64,000 bases of DNA from Pelobacter sp. UBA6812 (GTDB lineage: Bacteria > Desulfobacterota > Desulfuromonadia > Desulfuromonadales > Syntrophotaleaceae). The stretch's first letter is position 1. Each line of letters starts with the position of its first letter. The notes beneath the pieces are model-generated. The model saw only the letters and a program-made list of their open reading frames with translations. It did no database searches and was not told the origin of the DNA. The stretch lies in the NCBI GenBank assembly GCA_002452265.1, contig DKEW01000086.1, positions 108,029-172,028 of the forward strand, written 5' to 3'. The translations under genes and the position numbers were made by a program. This document shows positions 1 through 9,066 of this stretch, piece by piece.

Positions 1-22
1 CTTACCGCTTGGCGACGCCCCA
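1..22 (-). tRNA. tRNA-Gln, 5' end only (cut by window start)
   Basis: Read on the minus strand, the first 22 bases give TGGGGCGTCGCCAAGCGGTA followed by AG. This is the acceptor 5' strand and D-arm start of a bacterial tRNA-Gln (UGGGG...CGCCAAGCGGUAAG). The anticodon and the rest lie outside the window, so identity rests on the characteristic 5' end. It lies just downstream of ispE on the same strand, an arrangement that also occurs in Geobacter relatives (from memory). Confidence 0.75.
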
Positions 23-61
23 ACAAATTACCAATGCTTTACTATCTCTAAAACGACAACC

Positions 62-898
62 TTATATCGGCTTGACCGCAAAAGCCCGCCAACCATCGCG
101 GCAAGACATTTTGTCGGCAGCGGCCTGTGCGGTGTCTTGATTACTAAACACACCGAAGACCGTCGACCCGCTTCCACTCATCAAGGCACCCTTGGCACCA
201 AGTTGAACCAACTGTCGCTTAACCTGCTCGATCAGCGGGTATCGCTCAACAGTCACAGTCTCAAGGTCGTTATGCAGAAGATTAATCACTTCTTCTACTG
301 CGCCGGAAAACCGAGGTATTCTAAGATTATCCCTCGGGGATGTCAACCGCAAATTTTTATAAACCCACGCTGTCGATACTTCGAGACCAGGATTAACCAG
401 TACGTACCAAACGGGCGGCAATCCGTGAACTTCCTCAAGCCTGTCTCCGATACCGGTTGCCCAGGCGGCATGTTTAAAAATAAAAAAAGGTACGTCAGCA
501 CCGAGCTTCACGCCTGTTTCCATGAGTTGCTCAGAAGAAAATCCAAGACCCAGCATCTGGTTGAGCCCCATCAAAACGGTGGCTGCATCCGAGGAACCGC
601 CACCCAAACCAGCGGCCACCGGAATATTTTTTTCAATAACAATTTCCAAACCCTGACGAATACCGGCACGGTCAAACAGAGCTTGAGCCGCAGACGCTGC
701 AATGTTCTGTTGCCCGACCGGCAGCTTAACGCCACCACACTCTACCTTAATATCCGCGCCATCCGCTAAAGACATGCTTATCTTGTCATACAAAGATACA
801 CGTTGCATGAGCATGGCCAGATCGTGATAGCCGTCCGCACGACGGTTAAGCACATGCAGACAGATATTGATTTTTGCTGGCGCCAAAAAGGTTTCCAT
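62..898 (-). CDS. ispE: 4-diphosphocytidyl-2-C-methyl-D-erythritol kinase
   Basis: This GHMP-family kinase phosphorylates the 2-hydroxyl of CDP-methylerythritol in the non-mevalonate isoprenoid pathway, in the cytosol. The 278 residues match the usual family length. The N-terminal PAKIN motif puts the catalytic lysine at residue 9. The glycine-rich ATP loop PVAAGLGGGSSD spans residues 93-104, and the catalytic aspartate is in KLGADVPFF near residue 135. The third GHMP motif MSGSGSTVFG is near residue 240. The gene is followed by the tRNA-Gln. An unrelated minus-strand ATPase gene ends 135 bp upstream. Confidence 0.96.
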   Translation of the reverse strand: METFLAPAKINICLHVLNRRADGYHDLAMLMQRVSLYDKISMSLADGADIKVECGGVKLPVGQQNIAASAAQALFDRAGIRQGLEIVIEKNIPVAAGLGGGSSDAATVLMGLNQMLGLGFSSEQLMETGVKLGADVPFFIFKHAAWATGIGDRLEEVHGLPPVWYVLVNPGLEVSTAWVYKNLRLTSPRDNLRIPRFSGAVEEVINLLHNDLETVTVERYPLIEQVKRQLVQLGAKGALMSGSGSTVFGVFSNQDTAQAAADKMSCRDGWRAFAVKPI

Positions 899-1032
899 AA
901 AAGTGCCTTTTCATCAAAAAACAGTAGCAAGCTCTAACTTGCAAAATACCGCATGTCATTCAGGGCGCCTATCTATTAATAAATTCGATTCGTCCTGTCA
1001 AGCCTTATCCCACTTTTTGTATGTAATACCTG

Positions 1033-2439
1033 TTAAATACGCACAAAATAATCTTCCCAGGCCGCAGCGATACTCTCACGCGTCATTACCGGTGGGTAGC
1101 CATGATAGGATGCGTCCGCCAGGATATGTTCTACCATATCCTGTGGATGGCAGGCGCTGTAGGGGATATCCAACCGGCGATAAAACTGATCCATCAGATA
1201 AGTGAAGACAGATTTATCGAAAGCGATTCCATTGAGCTGGCAAACCTGTCTAAAAATATTTTCGAATTGTTCCCCCGTGGGATAATCAACCTTGAATTTA
1301 TAATGAATACGACGCAAAAAGGCTTCATCGACAAGTTCATGCGGTTCGATATTGGTTGAAAAAATGACCAGGTTATCGAAGGGTATTTCGAACTTCATCC
1401 CGGTATGCAACGTTAAAAAATCGATGCGCCGATCGAGTGGCACCATCCAGCGGTTCAGTAATAATTGCGGATCCACATGCTGGCGACCAAAATCATCGAT
1501 AATGAACACACCATTGTTGGCCTTAACCTGCAAGGGGGCCTCATAATATTTGGTGATAGGATTGAAGTCCAGGTCGAGCGTGCGCAGGGTCAATTCTCCA
1601 CCTGCGATCACCACCGGCCTGCGCACCAGCATCCAGCGTTCATCATAATTTCCGCAACCGTTTTCTACATCCAGGGCATGGTGATTTACGGGATCGTAAA
1701 CGTTAATGATCTCGCCCCGCACCAACAATGCGTAAGGCATATAAATACCACCCGGTAACAATTCGGCAATTGTCTCTGCGATGGATGTTTTGCCATTTCC
1801 TGGTGGCCCGTAGAGAAATATTTCTTTCCCGGAACTCAAAGCCGGACCAAGACGATGCAACAACCGCTCACTGACCACCAGATGGGAGAAAACCTGATGC
1901 ACACGTTCCTGGCTTACAAGCAAACTGCGCACCGTTTGAAGATCAACCATATCCCGATAATCTTCCAGACTCACCGGTGCCGGACCGACATAACGTGATA
2001 CATCCAGCAACGCTGACGCCCGGCGGATGCCAGGTTCGGTGATGGAGTATTGGTAACTGCTTTTGGAATAAAGAGAAGCCCCTTTAACCTTGACGAAATG
2101 TTCCCGCCTCAATTCTTCAACAGCCTGATCCATAATGTTCGCGGGAAGCTTTACCCGATCAATTAATTCCGCTAGCGTAAAATCACCCAGGAACAAGGTA
2201 TGTTTCAATACCAGATCGGCAATGAAAAACAAATCAAGTCCCGTATCCTCAATTGTCTGGGGGCACTCGGGTGGCTTGCGAAATGATGCCTGCAGCTTTT
2301 TTTCATCGAGAAAACCAAGAGCACAGAGGTTTTGTCCTAGCCGCCCGCCGCGCAACCTTTGCCGCTGTAACGCAGCATCGAGTTGCTGTTGCGAAATCAC
2401 CCCTTCATCCACTAACCGTTCACCCAAAGGTTTTTTCAT
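1033..2439 (-). CDS. AAA ATPase with N-terminal T2SS/pilus ATPase-type (MshEN-like) domain
   Basis: This predicted 468-residue AAA+ ATPase has an unknown substrate. Residues 1-50 (GERLVDEGVISQQQLDAAL, then RLGQNLCALGFLDE) resemble the N-terminal domain of GspE/PilB/MshE ATPases, which in some proteins binds c-di-GMP. A winged-helix-like middle region follows. The AAA module has Walker A GPPGNGKTS at about 211-219, Walker B VFIIDDFGRQ, a sensor-1-like FSTNIEP and a sensor-2 arginine region. The start chosen is the ATG at 2439, because AGGGGG lies 8 bases upstream; the frame is open to 2493. It stands alone between ispE and a palindromic repeat. It could be a MoxR-like chaperone or regulator; no partner gene is visible. 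Confidence 0.8.
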   Translation of the reverse strand: MKKPLGERLVDEGVISQQQLDAALQRQRLRGGRLGQNLCALGFLDEKKLQASFRKPPECPQTIEDTGLDLFFIADLVLKHTLFLGDFTLAELIDRVKLPANIMDQAVEELRREHFVKVKGASLYSKSSYQYSITEPGIRRASALLDVSRYVGPAPVSLEDYRDMVDLQTVRSLLVSQERVHQVFSHLVVSERLLHRLGPALSSGKEIFLYGPPGNGKTSIAETIAELLPGGIYMPYALLVRGEIINVYDPVNHHALDVENGCGNYDERWMLVRRPVVIAGGELTLRTLDLDFNPITKYYEAPLQVKANNGVFIIDDFGRQHVDPQLLLNRWMVPLDRRIDFLTLHTGMKFEIPFDNLVIFSTNIEPHELVDEAFLRRIHYKFKVDYPTGEQFENIFRQVCQLNGIAFDKSVFTYLMDQFYRRLDIPYSACHPQDMVEHILADASYHGYPPVMTRESIAAAWEDYFVRI

Positions 2440-2623
2440 AACATAGACCCCCTGAAGGTTAAAGAGTCGCAAGTATGGTTTCAGAACCTGCATCTCAACA
2501 AAACTCTTACTTGGAAGTTTACGGCAAAAAAACGATCAGGCCACCCCTGAATCGCTAATTAGGATAATTTTCAGGCAACGAATGGAGAAAGGCAGGAAAG
2601 GGATAAAAAGGTCAGGGACTCTA

Positions 2624-2786
2624 GGAGTCTGTCGGATTATGCGGGCCGAAGCGAAAATTTGGATGTTTGAGAACAGATTTTAGCTCATTTGAAGGTTCAT
2701 AGTTGTAACTATGGATCAAAAAGGAGCTGAAATGTGGGCCAAACAGCCGAATTTGCAGCCGGCTCATGGATAGTCCTACAGCCTCC
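2624..2786. repeat. 163-bp imperfect palindromic (MITE/REP-like) element
   Basis: The two halves form a long imperfect inverted repeat. The left end GGAGTCTGTCGGATTAT matches the reverse complement of the right end, GGAGGCTGTAGGACTAT. Pairing continues inward (GATGTTTGAGAACAGATTTTAGCTC against GCTGTTTGGCCCACATTTCAGCTC, given here in short parts). It ends in a perfect centre, CATAGTTGTAACTATG, at 2698-2713, which is the exact midpoint. A related sequence starts at 46618. No transposase is encoded. The right arm overlaps the 3' end of fetB and contains its stop codon. Confidence 0.75.
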
Positions 2787-3576
2787 TGAAGAGGTTGTCC
2801 CGGAGTTGATGAAAGGAGGTGAAACAAACCTTTCGACACTGCACTAGAGCCAGAAAAGCCGTTAAAGCAACACCTGCAACGATAGCACACATAATCGCGA
2901 CCTGGTATTTGACCGCGATCAAGGGATCCGTTCCGGAAAGGATCTGCCCGGTCATCATGCCAGGCAATGTGACCAGACCGGCAGCCGCCATGGTATTGGT
3001 TGTCGGGATAAGAGCGGCGCGAAACGCCTTTCGCAACGCTGTGGAGCCCGCAGTAGCCGAACTGGCGCCAAGACACAATGCCGTCTCTATCTCATCGCGG
3101 CGTTCCAGCACCTCGGACAGATAACGCTCAACAGCCAGGCTGGCACCGTTCATGGAATTTCCCAGAATCATACTTGCCAGAGGAATAAGATACCTGGGGC
3201 TGTACCAGGGAGAGGCTCCTACGACTAACACGCAAAAATAAACCGTCACGGCGCCACAGCCAAACAACAAGGATATCCCAACGATCCTATAGAAACCCGG
3301 CACCTTCGATTTAACCCGTCCACCCATGACCTGCAGGGCAAACGTACCCATGAGCAGCAAGATGAGAATGGTCGCCAAAGGGCTTCGAACTGCGAAAATC
3401 AGTCGCAGCAAAAACCCGACTGCTGTGAGCTGTACAATCATCCGAACCGAAGCCCACAACAAGTCCTTCTCACGCCCTGCGCCCCCGAGTCGCGCCAGGC
3501 CAACGACCAAAAGAATCATGCCGTAACAAAAAGCCAGGTTAGCCACTCCCGGATCAACGATAGCGACCTGATTCAT
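2776..3576 (-). CDS. fetB: FetB-type ABC transporter permease (UPF0014)
   Basis: This 266-residue membrane protein belongs to the FetB/YbbM family, which pairs with the FetA ATPase; in E. coli the pair is reported as an iron exporter that helps oxidative stress resistance. Six to seven hydrophobic segments are visible, and family landmarks include PLASMILGNSMNGASLA, the LCLGAS region and TLPGMMTGQILSGTDP. The ATG at 3576 overlaps the fetA stop by 4 bp (ATGA), which indicates translational coupling. The open frame extends upstream to 3678 but only inside fetA. The last few codons (NLFRRL) and the TAG stop come from the palindromic repeat at 2624-2786, so the natural C-terminus may have been replaced. 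Confidence 0.9.
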   Translation of the reverse strand: MNQVAIVDPGVANLAFCYGMILLVVGLARLGGAGREKDLLWASVRMIVQLTAVGFLLRLIFAVRSPLATILILLLMGTFALQVMGGRVKSKVPGFYRIVGISLLFGCGAVTVYFCVLVVGASPWYSPRYLIPLASMILGNSMNGASLAVERYLSEVLERRDEIETALCLGASSATAGSTALRKAFRAALIPTTNTMAAAGLVTLPGMMTGQILSGTDPLIAVKYQVAIMCAIVAGVALTAFLALVQCRKVCFTSFHQLRDNLFRRL

Positions 3577-4361
3577 GGAGTTACTCCTGCCTTGTCGGGA
3601 TAAAGAAAAAACCGCTGTAACGCAGTGGTTTGTGGCGCTGAAAAGATTTGCACGGCCGTACCCTGCTCGATAATGCACCCATCATCAAGAAACACAACAT
3701 AATCGGCCACGCGTTCGGCGAACCACAGGTCATGAGTCACCAGCAGCAAAGTTAAATGAGTTTCCTGACACAGGGACCGGATCGAGCGAGCGAAACGATC
3801 ACTGGATGGACGATCCAAAGCACTTGTCGGCTCATCCAACAGTACCACCTGAGGGTGGCATAGCAGGGCCCGCGCCAACCCCACACGCTGCTGTTCTCCC
3901 AGAGAAAGACTCCTGGCCTGGCGCGGCAAAAATTCATCCGCCAGGTCCACTTGGCCAAGACATTGAGACCATATGGAATCCTTTGGCGAAGGAGGAACCT
4001 GTTTTCGTAGCAAAAAAGGTTGCTGCAGGTTTTCCAGAACGGTTCCGGCGAACATGAAGGGTTTTTGCGGCACCATTCCGACAACTTGTCGGAGCTCCAG
4101 CGGATCCAAAAGCGAAATATCCTGACTGCCCAGCAAGATACGACCGGCAGTGGGATCCTCCAGTCGGTTGACAAGGCGCAACAGAGTCGTTTTTCCGCAA
4201 CCTGACGGACCGATAAGCACAGTAATACGACCTGCGGTGATGGTCATACTTAGGTGGCGCAGAATCTGGCGGGGTTTTCCATCTTCTCCGATGCGAATTT
4301 TTTCAATATTTTCAAAAACCAAAGAGGGCAAGATAATCAGCCTTTCAGGCGTCGCTATCAC
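3573..4361 (-). CDS. fetA: FetA-type ABC transporter ATP-binding protein
   Basis: This is the ATPase subunit of the FetAB-type exporter. It shows Walker [11 protein letters not shown]-loop [14 protein letters not shown], signature [15 protein letters not shown], Walker [13 protein letters not shown] and the H-loop TLLLVTHD. The listed start is a GTG at 4361 that overlaps the upstream glycosylase gene by 17 bp and lacks a clear ribosome-binding site. A TTG at 4331, with GAAAGG 9 bases upstream, would begin the protein at [11 protein letters not shown] and is a credible alternative. The gene is coupled to fetB by an ATGA overlap. Substrate assignment to iron comes from family knowledge only. 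Confidence 0.9.
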   Translation of the reverse strand: MIATPERLIILPSLVFENIEKIRIGEDGKPRQILRHLSMTITAGRITVLIGPSGCGKTTLLRLVNRLEDPTAGRILLGSQDISLLDPLELRQVVGMVPQKPFMFAGTVLENLQQPFLLRKQVPPSPKDSIWSQCLGQVDLADEFLPRQARSLSLGEQQRVGLARALLCHPQVVLLDEPTSALDRPSSDRFARSIRSLCQETHLTLLLVTHDLWFAERVADYVVFLDDGCIIEQGTAVQIFSAPQTTALQRFFLYPDKAGVTP

Positions 4362-5076
4362 GCAAACGGCTCATGACCAGCTTAAGATCTTCCCAGACTT
4401 CGCGTTTGGTTGCAGGATTACGCAATAGGTAAGCCGGGTGATACGTTGGCATCAGTGGAATGCCCTCATATTCACGCCATTGGCCGCGCAACCGGCTGAT
4501 GGCTTCCTGATCTTTCAACAATACCTGGGCAGCAAACCGTCCCAGGGTAACGATGACACGAGGCCGAATCGCTGCTAACTGGCGTGCCAGAAAAGGCTCG
4601 CAAGCCATTATTTCATCGGGCTGCGGATCCCGATTGCCCGGAGGTCGACATTTTTGAACGTTACAGATGTAAACGTCCTCACGGCTTAACCCCATGGCAA
4701 ACAGCATACGGTCCAAAAGCCGCCCCGCTTCGCCGACAAAAGGAATCCCCTGCTTATCCTCTTCGCGCCCCGGAGCTTCGCCGACAAACACCACCCGTGC
4801 ATTCTCATTACCGCAACCAAAGACGATATGCTCGCGCCCCTGACTCAGCAGACAACGGCAACAGTCACCCAGATCGGCACGAATTTCCTCCAGCGTTTCG
4901 GAGCGACAATGGCCTGCTACGAGATCTGCTGCATCGGACCCTGTTGGGCAGACGCGCAAAGGTAAGGTGTCTACCGGCCATGGTAATTCACGAGCACCAA
5001 GCAGCTGAAGATTTTCAAGAAGGCCACGTACCTGCCCGGCAGCCTCACATAAATCCCGATAAAGCTTTTGCGGCAT
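4345..5076 (-). CDS. Type 4 uracil-DNA glycosylase (Fe-S)
   Basis: This enzyme excises uracil from DNA to start base-excision repair. Family 4 glycosylases carry a [4Fe-4S] cluster. The sequence has the early cysteine pair CCRC, the family motif [20 protein letters not shown] (motif A, GEAPG), a second cysteine group in [12 protein letters not shown]...CEPF and the C-terminal motif [12 protein letters not shown], whose histidine contacts uracil. The start is the ATG at 5076 (243 residues); the frame is open to 5130, but those extra residues look unlike the family. It overlaps the fetA start. A plus-strand gene begins 57 to 63 bp upstream, so the short gap holds divergent promoters. Confidence 0.92.
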   Translation of the reverse strand: MPQKLYRDLCEAAGQVRGLLENLQLLGARELPWPVDTLPLRVCPTGSDAADLVAGHCRSETLEEIRADLGDCCRCLLSQGREHIVFGCGNENARVVFVGEAPGREEDKQGIPFVGEAGRLLDRMLFAMGLSREDVYICNVQKCRPPGNRDPQPDEIMACEPFLARQLAAIRPRVIVTLGRFAAQVLLKDQEAISRLRGQWREYEGIPLMPTYHPAYLLRNPATKREVWEDLKLVMSRLRDSDA

Positions 5077-5132
5077 AGTCTCTTTACATTTCCTTCCCTG
5101 CGGGATTATCCTGTAACGACAAATAAACACGG

Positions 5133-6053
5133 GTGCCTATGGCGTTCAAGATAACACTCATAATTTTTATCACGATTCTTTCAATCCCCACCACAGCTTT
5201 GGCTTGGGGACTGGGGGTACATCTGCAACTCGGTTCACAGATACTCGGTGAATTACACCTTCTGCCCGAAGCCCTCAGACAGTTGATCGCCTCCCACCCT
5301 TTCGACTTTCTTTATGGCTGCATCAGTGCCGACATCACTCTCGGCAAACGCTTCACTCACTATCTGCAACACTGCCATTCATGGCGGGTCGGGTGCCGTA
5401 TTATCGACGCGGCCGAGAATGACGCCCAGAGGGCCTGTGCCTATGGCTACATAGCACATTTGGCTGCGGATACCATTGCCCACTCATACCTGGTACCGTA
5501 TAAACTGGTGCGTACCTTCAACACTGCCATGCATAAGCATACCTATTGGGAGATGCGCTTCGAAAGCCGGGTTGACCCCTCTTGTTGGGTTTTGGCCCGT
5601 TCGCTGGCACAAAAGGACTTAAGCGCCAACGATACCCTGCTACGCAGTATTCTGGCCCCCACCCTCTTCTCTTTCGGCACGAATAAACGACTTTTCAATT
5701 CCCTGCTGCTGTTAAGCCGTTTACAACAATGGCAAAAAATGCTGCGTTCATTGGCGGATCATTCCAAATGGACACTGCAGGAAATCAACCAGGAAGAGTA
5801 CCTGACCCTTGCTCATGAAGCCGTGCTGAGTGTTCTGCAGAATATGCAGCAAAGCCCTTACTGGAAAGCTGATCCTGCCGGCGAAAGAGCGTTACATGCT
5901 GCCAAAGCAATTCGCAAAAATCTGCATCTGCTATGGTTGGAAGGAAAACTGCCGGCAGCCCAGGCAGAGCAATTACTCTGTGAGATAAAACAGCGCTTCC
6001 GCCAAGGTATCGTCCACCCGGAAAAACTTCTCGAATTGCTGTCGGGGTACTGA
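5133..6053 (+). CDS. Zinc-dependent phospholipase C-like secreted protein
   Basis: This 306-residue protein is similar to the zinc-dependent phospholipase C superfamily (the Zn_dep_PLPC type). A signal peptide (residues 3-24, ending ALAWG) precedes [10 protein letters not shown], matching the family's N-terminal tryptophan-and-histidine metal site once the signal is removed. Further histidine-rich ligands appear as [37 protein letters not shown] and [16 protein letters not shown]. Export to the periplasm or outside is expected. The start could be GTG 5133 or ATG 5139. It is convergent with coaBC, whose stop is 2 bp away. Its substrate is unknown; many family members in environmental bacteria are uncharacterised. 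Confidence 0.8.
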   Translation: MPMAFKITLIIFITILSIPTTALAWGLGVHLQLGSQILGELHLLPEALRQLIASHPFDFLYGCISADITLGKRFTHYLQHCHSWRVGCRIIDAAENDAQRACAYGYIAHLAADTIAHSYLVPYKLVRTFNTAMHKHTYWEMRFESRVDPSCWVLARSLAQKDLSANDTLLRSILAPTLFSFGTNKRLFNSLLLLSRLQQWQKMLRSLADHSKWTLQEINQEEYLTLAHEAVLSVLQNMQQSPYWKADPAGERALHAAKAIRKNLHLLWLEGKLPAAQAEQLLCEIKQRFRQGIVHPEKLLELLSGY

Positions 6054-6055
6054 TG

Positions 6056-7258
6056 TCACATCGGTCCGCTACGTAGACGGGCGACACACTCCAGCAACCT
6101 GTCAGCCACTTCGACCTTGCTCATCAGAGGCCACTGCTCCGTCTTCCCATTTCGATAAAACAACCGGACCAGATTGGTATCGACATCGAACCCCGCCTGC
6201 GGGCAGCTAACATCGTTGGCAACAATCAGATCAAGATTCTTGCTTTGCAATTTGCGCAAAGCGTGAGCTTCCAGATCATGGGTCTCTGCGGCAAACCCGA
6301 TCACCAGTTGATTTTTTTTGGCCTTGCCGATTTCCGCAAGGATATCCGGGTTTTTAACCAGGCTCAACTGCAGGCAATCTTCTCCACCTTTTTTAATCTT
6401 CTGAACAGCACGTTCTACAGGTCGGTAATCCGCTACAGCAGCGGACTTGATCACCACGGTACAAACGGGCAAATGTTCCAAAACAGCCTGTCTCATCTGC
6501 TCGGCACTTACAACCTTGTGTAATTGGACCCCGACCGGAGGTGCAAGAGAGGTAGGACCGGATACCAGGATCACCCTGGCACCCCGCTGCCTGGCTGCAC
6601 GGGCGATGGCATACCCCATCTTTCCTGAAGAATAATTACTCAAGTACCGCACCGGATCGAGTTCTTCGCGGGTCGGCCCGGCGGTTACCAGAACAGTTTC
6701 GCCGGTCAGATCCTGAGGAGTCAACAACCGTAGCGTTTCTTCGAACACCACTTCGGGTTCGGCCATTTTACCTTTACCCTGCCAGCCGCAGGCAAGCAAC
6801 CCGCTGACCGGCTCGACAAACTGATAACCCAGATCAGCAAGACATGCCTGATTCTTCTGATAGATAGGGTTTTCCCACATATTGCTGTTCATGGCGGGGA
6901 CAAACAGTACCGGCGCTTTGGTCGCCATAATGGTGGTCGTGAGCAAGTCATCGGCGAGCCCTGCAGCGACCTTTCCCACCAGGTTGGCTGTACAGGGAGC
7001 CACGACCAGGGCATCGGCACGATCGGCCAGTGCGATATGCCCGATCTCCCGTTCGCTTATCAGATTGAATAATTCGATATGCACGGGGTTGCCCGACAGG
7101 GTCTGAAAAGTCAGGGGCGTGACAAATTCGGTAGCGGCAGCCGTCATGATAACATGCACCTGCGCACCGGCTTTAATGTACAGTCGAACCAGTTCCGCGG
7201 CCCGATAAGCCGCAATCCCTCCAGTCACCCCGACGACAATCTGTTTACCTGTCAGCAT
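6056..7258 (-). CDS. coaBC: Bifunctional phosphopantothenoylcysteine decarboxylase / phosphopantothenate-cysteine ligase
   Basis: This bifunctional enzyme makes 4'-phosphopantetheine for coenzyme A. The N-terminal flavoprotein half (about 1-180) has GGIAAYRAAELVR, the substrate motif VPAMNSNMW and the catalytic cysteine in LLACGWQGKGKM. The C-terminal ligase half has TAGPTREELDPVRYLSNYSS, the GKMGYAIA loop and the KIKKGG...KNPDIL segment. Its 400 residues match full-length CoaBC. AGGAAAGATCG precedes the ATG. It starts only 9 bp downstream of the metallo-hydrolase stop, so it probably ends the operon running from about 10.7 kb. Confidence 0.96.
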   Translation of the reverse strand: MLTGKQIVVGVTGGIAAYRAAELVRLYIKAGAQVHVIMTAAATEFVTPLTFQTLSGNPVHIELFNLISEREIGHIALADRADALVVAPCTANLVGKVAAGLADDLLTTTIMATKAPVLFVPAMNSNMWENPIYQKNQACLADLGYQFVEPVSGLLACGWQGKGKMAEPEVVFEETLRLLTPQDLTGETVLVTAGPTREELDPVRYLSNYSSGKMGYAIARAARQRGARVILVSGPTSLAPPVGVQLHKVVSAEQMRQAVLEHLPVCTVVIKSAAVADYRPVERAVQKIKKGGEDCLQLSLVKNPDILAEIGKAKKNQLVIGFAAETHDLEAHALRKLQSKNLDLIVANDVSCPQAGFDVDTNLVRLFYRNGKTEQWPLMSKVEVADRLLECVARLRSGPM

Positions 7259-7267
7259 CGATCTTTC

Positions 7268-7909
7268 CTATTCGAAATAATTCAAATAAGGATTACTTTT
7301 TCGTTCACGGCCGATAGTAGTTTCCGGACCATGCCCCGGGAAGACCTTGACGCTATCGTCAAGTACCAGTAAACGATTTTGCAACCCCTTCAACAACAGC
7401 AAATGGTCACCACCGGGAAGATCGGTGCGACCGATGGAACCGGCAAAAAGCACATCTCCGGCAAATATCGAATCGCCGCATTTGAGGCATACGCTGCCAG
7501 GAGAATGTCCCGGAACATGAAGTACATTCAGAAGGATACTACCTACTTCGATCTGATCGCCATCCTGCAACAGCCGTGTCGGTTCCGGCGATGGATCGAT
7601 AGTTCTGCAACCAAATTTCGCCGCATGCTCGGCAGCTCCTCGCAACAGCGGCAAGTCCGCGCCATGCAGCAGCAACTCAGCACCAGTCTTATCCAGAAGC
7701 ATACGATTGCCACCGATATGATCGAAATGACCATGGGTATTGATCACGGTCTTCAAGGTAAAACCATTCTCCTGGAGTATCGCCAGGATACGTTCTGCGT
7801 GACCGCCGGGATCGATAACGATAGCTTGCTTAGTCCGGGGGCATCCCAGCATATAACAATTGACACCCAGTTCTCCCGTCATGATGCTCTTTTGCCATAT
7901 ATTGTTCAC
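7268..7909 (-). CDS. MBL-fold hydrolase (glyoxalase II-like)
   Basis: This 213-residue metallo-beta-lactamase-fold protein has the di-zinc motif THGHFDHIGG, the downstream VLHVPGHSPGS histidine, FAGDVLF aspartate and VFPGHGPETTIG. Such short, glyoxalase II-like proteins hydrolyse thioesters or related substrates; persulfide dioxygenases are a further possibility, but the true substrate cannot be read from sequence. The start is a GTG with AAAGGGATG upstream. It overlaps the upstream exonuclease gene by 4 bp (GTGA), which suggests coupling. Confidence 0.88.
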   Translation of the reverse strand: MNNIWQKSIMTGELGVNCYMLGCPRTKQAIVIDPGGHAERILAILQENGFTLKTVINTHGHFDHIGGNRMLLDKTGAELLLHGADLPLLRGAAEHAAKFGCRTIDPSPEPTRLLQDGDQIEVGSILLNVLHVPGHSPGSVCLKCGDSIFAGDVLFAGSIGRTDLPGGDHLLLLKGLQNRLLVLDDSVKVFPGHGPETTIGRERKSNPYLNYFE

Positions 7910-9066
7910 TTATCATCCCTTTCATCCGTGGTAAACAGATCCAGGTTTTTACCTCGCAACTGATCCCCCAATGTGAAATTAAAGTTCTTACGACGCGCAT
8001 CCGGCTGCCGACCTTTGGCGGGCACCGTGTTTGGCGCTGGTTCTACAGTGGGAGTCGCTGGAACAACCGGTGGTGATGAGGCTTGTTCTTCCGACTTGGG
8101 TGATTGCATAGAAGCGGCGGCTGGACTTTTATAAAAATACCGGTCGTAAATACGATGATAGCCGGTCCAGGACTCATCATTATCCGGATCCTTAAGGATA
8201 TGAGTTTGAATCCCGTTGATCTTGGAATCGAGATCATCCAGGTAATTAAGAATAATCGCCTCAAGGGTTTTAGGTCGTTTGGGCGATCCGTATTCGTACT
8301 GACCGTGATGAGACAGCAGCAGGTGTTTAAGAAGCACTGCCAAGTCTCTGGGGAAACCAGCCACTGAGTTGATTTTACTGTCGAGCATCTGAAATCCGAT
8401 GGTTATATGCCCAAGCAGTTTACCCTCGTCGGTATAGCCAAATGCACGCTCGTAACAAAGTTCAGCCACCTTACCGATGTCATGCAGCAAGGCACCGGTC
8501 AGGAGCATATCTCGATCAACTGTGGGGTAGTGGCGGCAGATATCATCCGCCAGGCGCGCAACCGACAATGAGTGATCCAGCAAACCACCCAGGTAGACAT
8601 GGTGAATGGCCTTGGCAGCCGGAGCGCTGCTATAGCCCTGCATGAACTCTTCGTCGGCCAGAAAATGATCCATCAACTCTCGCAAGTATGGGTTCTGAAT
8701 ACTTGCCACCTGGGCCCGAAGTTCCGATAACATGTCTTCGACGCTGCGCTCAGCGACGGGCAGGTAATCGGCCAAATCGACCTGCGCATCTTCAATCTTT
8801 TTCAAGTCCTGAATAACCAGCTGCATTTTGCCAAGGTAAAGGCTGGCTTTGCCCTGAACCTGGACAAAATCATCCTTTTCAAAACAATCGGAAAGTTCCT
8901 CGACGCGATCCCATACGCGCCCCTCGACCTCACCGGTTCGATCCATCAATTTGATGGTGAGATAGGCCTTTCCGTTACGAGCCGTAGCCGTTATTTTTTC
9001 TCGCACCAGGAAGGACTCCTTGATAATGTCCCGGTCCTGAATCTGTCCCGCATAAACTTTTTTCAC
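7906..9066 (-). CDS. YhaM-like 3'-5' exonuclease (OB fold + HD domain)
   Basis: The protein has an N-terminal OB-fold (about 15-85, including AYLTIKLMDRTGEVEGRVWD) that binds nucleic acid and a central HD phosphohydrolase domain with HHVYLGGLLDHSLSV, LLTGALLHDIGK and LLSHHG. This combination is typical of YhaM/CBF1 exoribonucleases. Residues from about 325 onward are rich in proline and alanine and look disordered, a tail longer than in Bacillus YhaM. The start is GTG with GGGAG 6 bases upstream. It overlaps its neighbours on both sides by 4 bp, forming a tight operon with the FAD protein and the hydrolase. Confidence 0.88.
   Translation of the reverse strand: MKKVYAGQIQDRDIIKESFLVREKITATARNGKAYLTIKLMDRTGEVEGRVWDRVEELSDCFEKDDFVQVQGKASLYLGKMQLVIQDLKKIEDAQVDLADYLPVAERSVEDMLSELRAQVASIQNPYLRELMDHFLADEEFMQGYSSAPAAKAIHHVYLGGLLDHSLSVARLADDICRHYPTVDRDMLLTGALLHDIGKVAELCYERAFGYTDEGKLLGHITIGFQMLDSKINSVAGFPRDLAVLLKHLLLSHHGQYEYGSPKRPKTLEAIILNYLDDLDSKINGIQTHILKDPDNDESWTGYHRIYDRYFYKSPAAASMQSPKSEEQASSPPVVPATPTVEPAPNTVPAKGRQPDARRKNFNFTLGDQLRGKNLDLFTTDERDDK

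Noticed and set aside
2621..3076. A minus-strand frame of 151 codons across the palindrome and fetB
   Set aside because: It is out of frame with fetB and exists only because the repeat lacks stops in that frame.
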